64,000 nucleotides of DNA, taken from positions 62,001 to 126,000 of the forward strand of contig NZ_VNWN01000008.1 of the NCBI RefSeq assembly GCF_012720115.1. Reading direction: 5' to 3'. Shown piece by piece: positions 8,412 to 17,125 of the stretch. The translations under genes and the position numbers were made by a program. Numbering within the stretch: the first letter of the stretch is position 1; each line of letters begins with the position of its first letter. Origin of the DNA: Sneathiella chinensis. GTDB taxonomy: Bacteria; Pseudomonadota; Alphaproteobacteria; Sneathiellales; Sneathiellaceae. Below the pieces are notes generated by a model. It saw nothing but the letters and a program-made list of their open reading frames with translations. It was not told the DNA's origin and did no database searches.

Positions 8412-8939
8412 ATGGTAAAATCTCTGTTTAAAAACATCCTTTCTCCCCTTGCCGGTATTGGCTTGATTGTTTCCGCCTCTGTTGCTGTCGCTAACGAAGC
8501 CGACCCGCGCTCCATTGGCATCTTCAAGGACTGGCAGGCCTATACCTGGCTGGAAAATGGCGAGAAGGTCTGTTACATGCTCTCCCGCCCGACCAAGTCC
8601 CTGCCCAAGAATGCCAATCGCGGTGACATCTACCTGATGATTACCCACCGCCCCAAATCCAAGTCCAAGGAAGAGATCAGCCACGTGACCGGCTATCCCT
8701 ACAAGGACCAGTCGACCGTCAAATTCACCGTTGGCAACCAGAACTTCATCCTTGCCACCGATGAGGATGTGGCCTGGGTTCCCGATGGGGAAAGCGACGC
8801 CAAACTGATCAATGCCTTCCGCAATGGATCAAAACTGACCGTTACCGGCACATCCAGCCGCGGCACCGTCACAACAGACAGTTATTCATTACAGGGCTTT
8901 ACAGCAGCGCATAAGCAGATTAGAAAAAGCTGCAGCTAA
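8412..8939 (+). CDS. IalB-family (invasion associated locus B) periplasmic protein
   Basis: A 175-residue exported protein. Residues 1-27 form a signal peptide (positively charged MVKSLFK, hydrophobic core, AVA cleavage site before NEA). The mature part has the IalB pattern: FKDWQAYTW near the start, one cysteine at VCYML, an MITHRP strand, a VGNQNFILATD strand and a final Cys near the C-terminus (KSCS) that probably pairs with the first. The family is common in alphaproteobacteria; its role is unsettled (named for Bartonella erythrocyte invasion). I chose the ATG at 8412 because it gives a clean signal peptide; ATGs at 8361 and 8373 would add a charged extension. Confidence 0.82.
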   Translation: MVKSLFKNILSPLAGIGLIVSASVAVANEADPRSIGIFKDWQAYTWLENGEKVCYMLSRPTKSLPKNANRGDIYLMITHRPKSKSKEEISHVTGYPYKDQSTVKFTVGNQNFILATDEDVAWVPDGESDAKLINAFRNGSKLTVTGTSSRGTVTTDSYSLQGFTAAHKQIRKSCS

Positions 8940-8984
8940 GCGCCGCGCCGTGTGCGCCTGAACTTTTAGAAGTATTATTGACCC

Positions 8985-10136
8985 ATGGAACATCTGGTAC
9001 CTGATGTAGAGGCTGTCGATCGGCAGCCTGAACTGCTGGCTATTCGCAAGAACCTGATCGGACTGACCCGCAAGGAAATTGCTGCGGCCCTGATCGAGGA
9101 AGGCGAAGCCGAGAAAAGCGCCAAAATGCGCGCAAGACAGCTCTTTCACTGGCTGTATTATCGCGGCGCATCCCGGTTCGAGGACATGACCTCCATCTCG
9201 AAAGAGATGCGGGCCACCCTGCCGGAAAAATTCACTGTTGATCGGCCGGAAATCACCAGCCTTCAGGAATCCGTGGACGGCACCCGCAAATGGCTGGTCA
9301 AGTTCCCGGATGGGCAGGAAGTCGAATCGGTTCATATTCCCGAAGAAGACCGGGGCGCTCTTTGCGTGTCCAGTCAGGTGGGTTGTACCCTGACCTGCAG
9401 CTTCTGCCATACGGGCACCATGAAGCTGGTCCGCAACCTTACCGCCGGTGAAATCATCTCCCAGATGCTGGTCGCCCGCGACACCATCGGTGAATGGCCG
9501 AGCCCCAAGGGCAACCGCATGATTTCCAATATTGTCATGATGGGCATGGGCGAACCCCTGCTCAACTATGACAATGTGGCCAAGGCCCTCAGCATCATCA
9601 TGGACGGCGAAGGGATTTCCCTGTCCAAGCGGCGGATTACCCTGTCCACCTCCGGTGTGGTGCCGAAAATCCGTCAGTGCGGGGATGAACTGGGCGTCAA
9701 CCTTGCCATTTCCCTGCATGCGGTCACCGATGAAATCCGCGATGTGCTGGTGCCCATCAACAAGCGTTACCCCATCAAGGAACTGCTGCAGGCCTGTAAA
9801 GACTATCCGGCCAGCAACAACGCCCGCCGCATCACCTTTGAATATGTGATGCTGGACGGTATCAATGACAGCCCGGCCGATGCCCGCGAGCTGGTGCGCC
9901 TGCTGAAGGACATTCCGGCCAAGGTCAACCTGATCCCGTTCAACCCGTGGCCCGGCAGCCAGTATGAATGTTCCAGCAACAATGCGATCCACCGCTTTGC
10001 CAAGATCGTCAATGATGCGGGCTATTCCTCCCCTGTGCGGGTGCCCCGCGGACGGGACATCATGGCGGCTTGCGGCCAGTTGAAATCAGCCAGTACAAAG
10101 CAAAGCGCCGCTGAGCGCCGCGCTACCGCTTCCTGA
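8985..10136 (+). CDS. rlmN: Dual-specificity 23S rRNA/tRNA adenine-C2 methyltransferase RlmN
   Basis: A 383-residue radical-SAM enzyme that methylates C2 of A2503 in 23S rRNA and A37 in certain tRNAs. The radical-SAM cluster motif CxxxCxxC is Cys134, Cys138 and Cys141 within [29 protein letters not shown] (the GEPL SAM-binding motif) and the [13 protein letters not shown] strand follow. The C-terminal cysteine of [14 protein letters not shown] is the family's methyl-carrying residue. Length and full motif order are normal. No clear ribosome-binding site precedes the ATG. The next gene, argG, is 134 bases away with an inverted repeat in between. Confidence 0.95.
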   Translation: MEHLVPDVEAVDRQPELLAIRKNLIGLTRKEIAAALIEEGEAEKSAKMRARQLFHWLYYRGASRFEDMTSISKEMRATLPEKFTVDRPEITSLQESVDGTRKWLVKFPDGQEVESVHIPEEDRGALCVSSQVGCTLTCSFCHTGTMKLVRNLTAGEIISQMLVARDTIGEWPSPKGNRMISNIVMMGMGEPLLNYDNVAKALSIIMDGEGISLSKRRITLSTSGVVPKIRQCGDELGVNLAISLHAVTDEIRDVLVPINKRYPIKELLQACKDYPASNNARRITFEYVMLDGINDSPADARELVRLLKDIPAKVNLIPFNPWPGSQYECSSNNAIHRFAKIVNDAGYSSPVRVPRGRDIMAACGQLKSASTKQSAAERRATAS

Positions 10137-10156
10137 AATAAGACAGACTGAACAAC

Positions 10157-10185
10157 CGCGAAATACCGAATTCCGGTATTTCGCG
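10157..10185 (+). repeat. Perfect 12-bp inverted repeat between rlmN and argG
   Basis: CGCGAAATACCG and its exact reverse complement flank a 5-base AATTC loop. It is not followed by a T-run, so it is either a poor terminator for rlmN or a regulatory or protein-binding palindrome about 86 bases before argG. A second, partial copy (AAACCGGTATTTTTCGCC) follows within 20 bases. Confidence 0.8.
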
Positions 10186-10270
10186 TCTCCCCTTGCGAAA
10201 CCGGTATTTTTCGCCTATTTTCGCGCATCAAACCGTTATCAAACAAGTTTTCCTTTGAAGGTAATACGCC

Positions 10271-11479
10271 ATGTCTCAAGACATCAAGAAAGTCGTTCTG
10301 GCCTATTCAGGCGGCCTTGATACTTCCGTAATCCTGAAATGGTTGCAGACAACCTATAACTGTGAGGTGGTGACCTTTACCGCCGATCTTGGTCAGGGAG
10401 AGGAACTTGAACCTGCCCGCGCCAAGGCCGAGATGCTGGGCATCAAGGAAATCTATGTTGATGACCTGCGCGAGGAATTCGTGCGCGACTTCGTTTTCCC
10501 GATGTTCCGCGCCAACGCCGTCTATGAAGGCCAGTACCTGCTGGGTACCTCCATCGCCCGGCCGCTGATCTCCAAGCGCCAGATCGAAATCGCCCGCGAG
10601 GTTGGCGCTGACGCCGTGGCCCACGGCGCAACCGGCAAGGGCAACGACCAAGTTCGTTTCGAACTGGGTTATTACGCCCTGAACCCGGACATCAAGGTCA
10701 TTGCCCCGTGGCGGGAATGGGACCTGAACTCCCGGACCAAGCTGATCGATTTCGCTGAAAAGAACCAGATTCCGATCCCCAAAGACAAGCGCGGCGAGGC
10801 GCCGTTCTCTGTCGATGCCAACCTGCTGCACATCTCTGCCGAGGGCAAGGCGCTTGAGGATCCGTGGGAAGAAGCCGGCGAGTATGTCTACTCCCGGACC
10901 GTGTCACCGGAAGAAGCCCCGGACACCCCGACCTATATCGAGATTGAATATGAAAAGGGCGATCCTGTTGCCCTTGATGGCAAACGCCTGAGCCCGGCTG
11001 AAATGCTGACCGCCCTCAACAAGGTTGCTGGCGCCAATGGCATTGGCCGTCTTGACCTCGTCGAAGGCCGGTTTGTCGGCATGAAATCCCGTGGTATCTA
11101 CGAAACACCCGGCGGAACCATCATGCTGGAAGCCCACCGCGGCATCGAGCAGATCACCCTTGACCGCGGTGCCATGCACCTGAAGGACGATATCATGCCG
11201 CGCTATGCGGAACTGATCTATAACGGTCTGTGGTTCTCTCCGGAGCGGGAAATGCTGCAGGCCCTGATCGACAAGAGCCAGGAAAAGGTTGCCGGTGTTG
11301 TCCGCCTGAAACTCTACAAGGGTCGTGTCAGCGTCGTTGGACGGAAGAGCAAGTTCTCCCTCTATTCCATGGAGCATGTGACCTTCGAGGAAGACACCGT
11401 TTACGACCAGCGCGACGCGGAAGGCTTTATCAAGCTGAACGCCCTGCGCCTGCGTCTGCTGCACCGTCAGAAAAGCTGA
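10271..11479 (+). CDS. argG: Argininosuccinate synthase
   Basis: A 402-residue enzyme of arginine biosynthesis that joins citrulline and aspartate with ATP to give argininosuccinate, AMP and pyrophosphate. The N-terminal [11 protein letters not shown] (residues 10-20) is the PP-loop ATP-binding motif; [11 protein letters not shown] and the substrate-binding GTSIARPLI loop are also intact. The length is standard for the class without the C-terminal extension of the E. coli type. A strong AAGG ribosome-binding site precedes the ATG, and a good terminator follows at 11507. The gene appears to be transcribed alone. Confidence 0.97.
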   Translation: MSQDIKKVVLAYSGGLDTSVILKWLQTTYNCEVVTFTADLGQGEELEPARAKAEMLGIKEIYVDDLREEFVRDFVFPMFRANAVYEGQYLLGTSIARPLISKRQIEIAREVGADAVAHGATGKGNDQVRFELGYYALNPDIKVIAPWREWDLNSRTKLIDFAEKNQIPIPKDKRGEAPFSVDANLLHISAEGKALEDPWEEAGEYVYSRTVSPEEAPDTPTYIEIEYEKGDPVALDGKRLSPAEMLTALNKVAGANGIGRLDLVEGRFVGMKSRGIYETPGGTIMLEAHRGIEQITLDRGAMHLKDDIMPRYAELIYNGLWFSPEREMLQALIDKSQEKVAGVVRLKLYKGRVSVVGRKSKFSLYSMEHVTFEEDTVYDQRDAEGFIKLNALRLRLLHRQKS

Positions 11480-11506
11480 TCCGGTTCAGAAAAATCCATG
11501 AAAAAG

Positions 11507-11531
11507 GGCGGCCTGTGTGCCGCCTTTTTTT
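11507..11531 (+). terminator. Intrinsic terminator of argG
   Basis: A GGCGGC / GCCGCC stem with a CTGTGT loop, followed by a run of seven T. The stem can be extended by A-T pairs on the upstream side. It lies about 30 bases after the argG stop. Confidence 0.9.
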
Positions 11532-11561
11532 AATGCCCGGATCCTGAAAGACTTGGACCCC

Positions 11562-11882
11562 TCAATATCCTGTGCCGCTTCCGGTCAGGTCGTCGTCATC
11601 CCGTTCAAAGTCGGGCACCTTCTCCACATAGGGAACATACTGGTCCTTGATATAAAGGATACCTGCGAACCCGGCTCCGCACAGCGCACCGAGCGCCATC
11701 AGGGTAGCAACCGACGGGAACCACGACAGGTCCCAGTCCAGCCCCAGCGCCCCGACCACCATGATCAGGGCCGCCCCCGGCAGGGCCACCAGCACAACAG
11801 CGCCCACAACCCCGGTCAGCGCGCCCACCAGCAGCGCTTTTGCGAACTGGATATATCGTTCCGTTGAATGTCTCATTCTCAC
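11562..11882 (-). CDS. Small membrane protein of unknown function
   Basis: A 106-residue protein with two hydrophobic segments (about 13-48 and 53-77) and a soluble acidic C-terminal tail ending in DDDDLTGSGTGY. The first segment is long and glycine-rich and may be two closely packed helices. I do not recognise the family. The start may be the GTG at 11882, which overlaps the TAG of the DUF167 gene by one base, or the ATG at 11876. It is last in the run yggT, DUF167, this gene, and is probably translated with them. Confidence 0.65.
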   Translation of the reverse strand: MRMRHSTERYIQFAKALLVGALTGVVGAVVLVALPGAALIMVVGALGLDWDLSWFPSVATLMALGALCGAGFAGILYIKDQYVPYVEKVPDFERDDDDLTGSGTGY

Positions 11883-12202
11883 TACATGACTTTCTTGAGC
11901 GCGGTTTCCACCATGAGGGTGGTGGTTTCCACGTCTCCTGCAATACAGATATTCTTGTTCCGGTCCGTCTGGCCGCTGACGATCTCAAGATCGCTTTTCG
12001 AACATCCCAGAAACCGGGACAGCAGCTTTTCCAGCGCCTTGTTGGCCTTTCCCTTTTCAGGAACAGCCGTTACACGGACCCGCAACCGGCTGTTCCCCTC
12101 CGCATCTTCCGCAATTCCTTCAACCCGGTTATCAGACGCATTGGGCGTCAGCCTGACCTGCAGGACAACCCCGCGTTTGGTAACCGTGATCGGCAAGGTC
12201 AT
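11882..12202 (-). CDS. DUF167 (YggU) family protein
   Basis: A 106-residue protein matching the YggU/DUF167 family: VRLTPNASDNRVEGI near the start, then RLRVRVTAVPEKGKANKAL and LLSRFLGCSKSDLEIVSGQTDRNK, the typical conserved block. The family has a small alpha/beta fold; its function is unknown. It often sits beside YggT, as here. The gene overlaps yggT by 4 bases (ATGA), which indicates translational coupling. Confidence 0.9.
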   Translation of the reverse strand: MTLPITVTKRGVVLQVRLTPNASDNRVEGIAEDAEGNSRLRVRVTAVPEKGKANKALEKLLSRFLGCSKSDLEIVSGQTDRNKNICIAGDVETTTLMVETALKKVM

Positions 12203-12483
12203 AACCGGAACAGATACTCGTACATCAGGTTCTGGATAAAGATCAGGATCAGGATCAGAACGATGGGGGAAATATCAATTCCCCCGAAATTGGGGATCAC
12301 CTTGCGAAGGGGGCGCAATGCCGGTTCGGTGATCTTGTACAGAAATTCACCAACCGTTGCGACGAACTGGTTCCTTGTATTGACAATATTAAACGCGATC
12401 AGCCAGCTAAGGACAGCGTTGGCGATAAGCAACCAGATGAAGATCTGGATAATTGTACTAATCAGATGCACGACGGAAGCCAT
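12199..12483 (-). CDS. YggT-family integral membrane protein
   Basis: A 94-residue protein with two transmembrane helices (about 5-30 and 70-90) and the conserved TEPALRPLRKVIPNFGGIDISP loop that defines the YggT family. YggT proteins are inner-membrane proteins linked to osmotic stress and division in some bacteria; the mechanism is not known. The start at 12483 (MASVVHL) is supported by a GGA ribosome-binding site. A large imperfect inverted repeat lies 48-89 bases upstream of this start codon (12531-12572). Confidence 0.9.
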   Translation of the reverse strand: MASVVHLISTIIQIFIWLLIANAVLSWLIAFNIVNTRNQFVATVGEFLYKITEPALRPLRKVIPNFGGIDISPIVLILILIFIQNLMYEYLFRL

Positions 12484-12530
12484 GTTCGTTCCTTGCCTTG
12501 TAAACAATTGCCCTACATTTAATAGCCAAT

Positions 12531-12572
12531 GCGAATGAGGGCAAGACCTCAAACGGGGCCGCCCGCATTCGC
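12531..12572 (-). repeat. Inverted repeat upstream of yggT
   Basis: GCGAATG and CATTCGC form the outer arms. On the minus strand the arms extend to GCGAATGcGGGC and GCCCtCATTCGC (11 of 12 positions pair) around an 18-base loop. No T-run follows. It may be an mRNA leader structure or a weak intercistronic terminator after the gene at 12604. Confidence 0.6.
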
Positions 12573-12603
12573 ACAGGGTATTTGCTGTATTATTGCACCG
12601 GCG

Positions 12604-13278
12604 TTAGCGAACCTGCACCAGATCGTTCAGCTTGCTGGTCTTTTTAACAAGGCGGCTGCCATACTGGCCCATGCCCTCCTTGATCAGTTCCGATACGGTA
12701 AAGCCGCCCTCTTTCACGAGGGGCCCGGAAACCCAGGGGTCCATGGTCAGGAGGTGTCGCACCGTGCGGTTCGAAATCTTGAGGTTGGCCTCCAGTTTCG
12801 CCTTGCCGATTTTGACGCTCTCTGCGGTGAAACGCGGCCCGCCCTGATCCCGAGGTGACGCAGAACGCGCCCCCAAATAGGTCAGAAACGCTTCAAGGCC
12901 ATTTCCTGTCGCCCGCACATCAAACATCGAATAAACATTGGCGACCTCAATCGTTTCCAGCTCAACCGGACCAAAATAATGGCTCCACGGATTGTATTTG
13001 AAGCCGATCTTCGCAAAATGGATAAAGACTGTTCCCTTGTCCGCTATTTTTTTGTGGATGGTCAGTTCCCGGACCGTCCCTTCCCCGGCGAAGGTATCAA
13101 GCGTTACAGGCCCGACCGAAACATCATCCCCACCGATGGCCTCGCTGATCTGCTTCTGCAGTTCAAGTTTCAGTTCAGCCTCGGTAAGGCCGCTGCCGAG
13201 AAACTGGTAAATCCCCCCGGCCACCAGCACAACTGCTGCCAGCACCGCACCGATTATCAAAATTTTCCTGTTCACCAT
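12604..13278 (-). CDS. Membrane-anchored protein of unknown function (AsmA/DUF748-like strand pattern)
   Basis: A 224-residue protein with one N-terminal transmembrane helix (residues about 5-25, after MVNRK), so the rest is probably periplasmic. The mature part has VGPVTLDTFAGEGTVRELTIHK and VELETIEVANVYSMF strands, reminiscent of AsmA/DUF748 proteins, which carry beta-rich segments for lipid transport, but the protein is far shorter and I cannot assign it. The ATG at 13278 has an excellent GGAGA site; the frame stays open further upstream without a comparable site. Confidence 0.65.
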   Translation of the reverse strand: MVNRKILIIGAVLAAVVLVAGGIYQFLGSGLTEAELKLELQKQISEAIGGDDVSVGPVTLDTFAGEGTVRELTIHKKIADKGTVFIHFAKIGFKYNPWSHYFGPVELETIEVANVYSMFDVRATGNGLEAFLTYLGARSASPRDQGGPRFTAESVKIGKAKLEANLKISNRTVRHLLTMDPWVSGPLVKEGGFTVSELIKEGMGQYGSRLVKKTSKLNDLVQVR

Positions 13279-13343
13279 ATACTCTCCTGATCCTGATGCT
13301 GTGACGACAGCAAAACCGGGAGATAACCATAAGGTGTAAATAT

Positions 13344-13739
13344 TCAATTATTTTCTACTATAAGTTTTTTCTTTAGGCCCTGAAATCCCCTGAAAAGGGC
13401 CATGCCTGCACACAATCCGGCACCATTGGCGACAATATCCATATATTCGAACATCCGGCCCGTCAGCGGTTGCAGATACTCAATCCCCACACCGATCAGC
13501 AACGACAGCCCCAACAATAGCAGAACAACACGTTTAAGCCGGGCGGCGCTGCAGGCCGCCACTGCCAACAGGGCGTACCCGCCGACATGCTGGATTTTAT
13601 CGGATATCAGGGAGGCCGTCTGGGGCAGGTTCCCCACCGGCAGGAGCGACCCCACCGTAATCAGAACCACCAGCCCCGCCCAGACCCAAAGACCGGGTGT
13701 GAATACGGGCCCCGCATCGACCCTCTGTGTGCTCGTCAT
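13344..13739 (-). CDS. VanZ-family membrane protein
   Basis: A 131-residue protein with about four hydrophobic helices (roughly 17-35, 50-65, 70-90 and 105-120). The SDKIQHVGGYALLA motif (K-x-x-H) and the LQPLTGRMFEYMDIVANGAG segment (the 'D-x-x-x-N-x-x-G' VanZ motif) are characteristic. VanZ proteins confer low-level teicoplanin resistance in enterococci; in proteobacteria the role is unknown. The start at 13739 has a GGGGAGA site. It is the last gene before the EPS locus, divergent from the sugar transferase at 13990. Confidence 0.8.
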   Translation of the reverse strand: MTSTQRVDAGPVFTPGLWVWAGLVVLITVGSLLPVGNLPQTASLISDKIQHVGGYALLAVAACSAARLKRVVLLLLGLSLLIGVGIEYLQPLTGRMFEYMDIVANGAGLCAGMALFRGFQGLKKKLIVENN

Positions 13740-13989
13740 TCTGTCTATCTCCCCCGTACCGTACCAGAACGGGTGCATGATCCACCGCAATTCCCGAAAA
13801 TCAATAAATACCTCCAGCAAAACAGAAAATTCAACCTTTTGAACCACCCTGAATTGCTCTCATTCGAAGGGCATACTCATTATATTAGTAGTTTATTAAA
13901 ATTTTGATTTTTATGTTTCATTAACCAAGAAAATCATTTTCATTAGATTATATTAATATTTCGAGACTGCACAACATGATGGAGAGGGC

Positions 13990-15459
13990 ATGAAAACTGT
14001 CAGTTTTGAAGAACCCTTACCGATCGAACAGGGGAAGACAGACAACAGCCGCATTTCCGGCTATCCGCTTTCTTCTTCTGTTTTGACCGGCATTTTCGGG
14101 TTCACGGACTGCTTTCTTCTTGTTGTGGCCGGTTTCGCTTCCTATTCCATAGTCATCGGCGATATTCTCTATATGCGCGAAATTTATGTATTCGCCATTT
14201 GCTTCATCGCCTTTTGCTATCTTTTTATCGGCCGTTTTGCAGGAATATTCTCCTTTTCCGCGATCCTGTCCCCCTTCATCAGCCTGTCGCGCCTGTCTGT
14301 TTGCTGTGCGACCGCTTTCTTCCTGCTGCTGGCGGTGGCCTTTTCCCTGAAAATCTCGGACAATTTCTCCCGCATCTGGATGTACAGTTTCGGGTTCTCG
14401 TCTTTCACGCTGGTGGTGGTCAGCCGGATCGTCGGCTTCTTTGTTGTCTCCACCCTGATCGAAAAGGGTCTGTGCAAGCGGAACGTGATCATTTTCGGGG
14501 CCGGGCCACAGGCCGAACGGCTTATGGAGCAACTGACCCAGCACACCCCGTCCATGCAGCGAATTGTCGGCATTTTCGATGACCGTAAAACCCGCAACGA
14601 GGGGCATATTGGCCCTTATCCGATCCTTGGAAACATGGACCAGTTAAAACGGTTTGTCCGCACCTACAAGGTGGACGACATCATCATTGCCCTGCCCTGG
14701 ACCGCCGATGAGCGGCAGGTCGATCTTGTCCGCCAGCTTCGCGAATTGCCGACCCATATCCATCTGGTTTCCGATCTGGTGGGGTTCCGGTTTCCCAACA
14801 AGCCATCCCCCAATCATTTCGGAGGCGTTCCCATGATCGAGGTGGTGGATTCCCCCCTGTCCGACTGGAAGGTCGCCATCAAGTGGCTGGAAGATCGAAT
14901 TCTGGGCACCCTGCTGCTGATCCTGTCCGTGCCGGTCCTGCTGGCCATTGCCATTGCCATCAAGCTGGAAAGCAAGGGTCCTGTCCTGTTTAAACAAAAG
15001 CGGTTTGGCTATAACAACCAGATCTTCGAGATTTACAAGTTCAGGTCCATGTATACCGATTGCGGCGATGCGCCGGTCACGGTTCAAGCCTCGAAAAACG
15101 ATCCCCGGATTACACGGGTCGGAAGGATCATTCGGCGAACCAGCCTTGATGAGCTGCCGCAACTTTTGAATGTGGTGCTGGGCACCATGTCGCTGGTTGG
15201 CCCCCGCCCCCACGCCGTTGACCATAACGAGGAATATGCCGCCCTGATCGACGGATATTTTGCCCGCCACAAGGTCAAGCCCGGCATTACCGGATGGGCG
15301 CAGGTCAACGGCTATCGCGGGGAAACCAACACCCTCGACAAGATGGAGGCCCGCGTCCAGCACGATACCTATTACTGCGAAAACTGGTCCCTGATGTTTG
15401 ACCTGCAGATCCTCGTGATGACGGCCTTTGTCGGCTTTGTCCACCGGAACGCCTATTGA
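13990..15459 (+). CDS. Undecaprenyl-phosphate sugar phosphotransferase (WcaJ-like)
   Basis: A 489-residue polyprenyl glycosylphosphotransferase, expected to start EPS repeat-unit synthesis by moving a hexose-1-phosphate (probably glucose) onto undecaprenyl phosphate at the inner membrane. The N-terminal half has four or five membrane helices (about 25-160) and a CoA-binding-like Rossmann domain ([14 protein letters not shown], about 169-182). The C-terminal catalytic domain (from about 295) has one helix and the PGT motifs [24 protein letters not shown] and VGPRPHA. The ATG follows a GGAGAGGG site. The 142-base upstream region is very AT-rich and probably carries the promoter of the locus. 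It is first in an apparent operon running to about 19.5 kb. Confidence 0.92.
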   Translation: MKTVSFEEPLPIEQGKTDNSRISGYPLSSSVLTGIFGFTDCFLLVVAGFASYSIVIGDILYMREIYVFAICFIAFCYLFIGRFAGIFSFSAILSPFISLSRLSVCCATAFFLLLAVAFSLKISDNFSRIWMYSFGFSSFTLVVVSRIVGFFVVSTLIEKGLCKRNVIIFGAGPQAERLMEQLTQHTPSMQRIVGIFDDRKTRNEGHIGPYPILGNMDQLKRFVRTYKVDDIIIALPWTADERQVDLVRQLRELPTHIHLVSDLVGFRFPNKPSPNHFGGVPMIEVVDSPLSDWKVAIKWLEDRILGTLLLILSVPVLLAIAIAIKLESKGPVLFKQKRFGYNNQIFEIYKFRSMYTDCGDAPVTVQASKNDPRITRVGRIIRRTSLDELPQLLNVVLGTMSLVGPRPHAVDHNEEYAALIDGYFARHKVKPGITGWAQVNGYRGETNTLDKMEARVQHDTYYCENWSLMFDLQILVMTAFVGFVHRNAY

Positions 15460-15478
15460 ACTGGAAAGCAACACGCCA

Positions 15479-17116
15479 ATGACAACAGACTTTTTCTATC
15501 AGGAAGAACAGAAAAGCGCGTTGGACCTGCACAAAATTCTGGGGATCGTGCGGCGGCGCTATCTGCATTTCCTGATCCCCGCCTTTGTTATCGGCATTGC
15601 CAGCGTTGTGATTGCCATGCTGTTGACGCCGAAATACGAGTCTTCCGGCACCGTGCTGGTGGAATCCCAGCAAATCCCGACAGAACTGGTCCAGTCCACC
15701 GTCACATCAGACCCCAACCAGCGGATCACCATCATCAAGCAGCGGGTGATGACCCGCGCCAACCTGCTGCGGATCATCGACAAATACGGGGTCTTTGCGG
15801 ACAAGCGGCAAAAACTGTCCCCGACAAAGCTGGTGGATGAAATGCAGCGGCTGGTCGGCTTGCAAGTGATCAATTCCGATGGCCGCAATCGCCAGACCAT
15901 CGCCTTCAAGGTCTCGTTCCGGCACAAGTCGCCCGTGGTGGCGACACAGGTGGCCAACGAACTTGTCACCCTGTTCCTGAGCGAAAATGTAAAGACACGA
16001 ACCGCCCGGGCAACGGAAACCACGGAATTTCTGGAACAGGAAACCCAGAAACTGAAAGCCCAGCTTGAAAAAGCCGAAGCGGCCATTTCCGAATATAAGC
16101 GCCGCAACAACCAGAGCCTACCTGAACACCTGAACCTGAAACTGGCCATGCTGGAGCGAACGGAAAATGAAATCCGCTCGCTGGAACAGCAGCTAAGCTC
16201 GCTGCGGGAGGAACGACGCTTTCTGGATATTGAACTGGCCGCCGCCAGCGAAGGCCAGACCCTGGACGGCTCTACCCCGATCAAGTCCCTGAAATCCAAT
16301 CTGGAAAATGAGCTGGAGGAGTTGAACAACGAATTGTCCATCGCGTCCTCCCGCCTGACGGCGGCCCACCCGGATATCAAGGCGCTGAAACGCAAGATTG
16401 CCGCCCTTGAGCAGAAAATTGCCAATGAAGAAACCAAGGGAACCAGCGGCGCCGGCAGTGCAAGTGACGCCCTGTTCAGCCGACTGGTAGAAAAGCTGCG
16501 GGTGCGAATTTCCACAACGGCCCAGAATATCAGCGTCTATGAAGCCAATATCGCGAAATTGCGCACAAAGGCAGCCGACATCGAAAACCTGATCCTGAAA
16601 ACACCCGAGGTGGAGCGGGGCCTGATCAACCTGACCCGCACCTATCAGGAGGTCCTGCAGAAATACGAGGAACTGCAAACCAAGAAGCGTACCGCCGAAG
16701 TTGCCCAAAATCTGGAAACGGAAAAGAAGGCGGAACGCTTTACCCTTCTTGAACCGCCCCTTCAACCGACAGACCCGGTCTGGCCCAACAAGATGAAGAT
16801 TGTGGCTGCTGGCGGGGTTCTGGCCGCTGCGGTCGGGTTTGGGGTCGTGCTGCTGTTTGAACTGCTGGACAAGCGGGTGCGCAGCCTTTCTGAACTGGAA
16901 GCCTTGATCAAGGCACCGCCGCTTGCCTCGATCCCCTATATCCGCACGCCAAGCGACAACCGGAAACGCATTGTCGGCTATCTTATGCTTGCCATCGTCC
17001 CGCTTGGCATTCTCGGCGCCGGGGTGGTCAGCATGCATTACCTTTACAAACCGATTGACCTTATTTTTTACCGTATCTGGTCCGTCCTGCAGGGATTGGG
17101 ACTGATGAATTTCTAG
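15479..17116 (+). CDS. EPS chain-length determinant protein (Wzz/GumC-like)
   Basis: A 545-residue polysaccharide co-polymerase of the inner membrane. It has a cytoplasmic start, a first transmembrane helix at about 28-50 (HFLIPAFVIGIASVVIAMLL), a long periplasmic coiled-coil region (about 170-420, rich in E, K, L and Q) and two more helices near 445-465 and 505-525. The Pro-rich LEPPLQPTDPVWPN before the second helix is the standard Wzz motif. It regulates EPS chain length and connects the BY-kinase to the outer-membrane export lipoprotein. The length and three-helix layout are like the PEP-CTERM-type chain-length proteins. An upstream TTG at 15428 overlaps the previous gene; ATG 15479 is preferred. 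Confidence 0.9.
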   Translation: MTTDFFYQEEQKSALDLHKILGIVRRRYLHFLIPAFVIGIASVVIAMLLTPKYESSGTVLVESQQIPTELVQSTVTSDPNQRITIIKQRVMTRANLLRIIDKYGVFADKRQKLSPTKLVDEMQRLVGLQVINSDGRNRQTIAFKVSFRHKSPVVATQVANELVTLFLSENVKTRTARATETTEFLEQETQKLKAQLEKAEAAISEYKRRNNQSLPEHLNLKLAMLERTENEIRSLEQQLSSLREERRFLDIELAAASEGQTLDGSTPIKSLKSNLENELEELNNELSIASSRLTAAHPDIKALKRKIAALEQKIANEETKGTSGAGSASDALFSRLVEKLRVRISTTAQNISVYEANIAKLRTKAADIENLILKTPEVERGLINLTRTYQEVLQKYEELQTKKRTAEVAQNLETEKKAERFTLLEPPLQPTDPVWPNKMKIVAAGGVLAAAVGFGVVLLFELLDKRVRSLSELEALIKAPPLASIPYIRTPSDNRKRIVGYLMLAIVPLGILGAGVVSMHYLYKPIDLIFYRIWSVLQGLGLMNF

Positions 17117-17125
17117 GAGTTGGGT

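Noticed and set aside
7773-8684. 303-codon minus-strand frame
   Set aside because: It spans the SpoU gene and the start of the IalB gene; those have family motifs and a signal peptide, while the reverse frame has none.
8889-9992. 367-codon minus-strand frame
   Set aside because: It runs through rlmN, which has its full catalytic motif set; the reverse frame has none.
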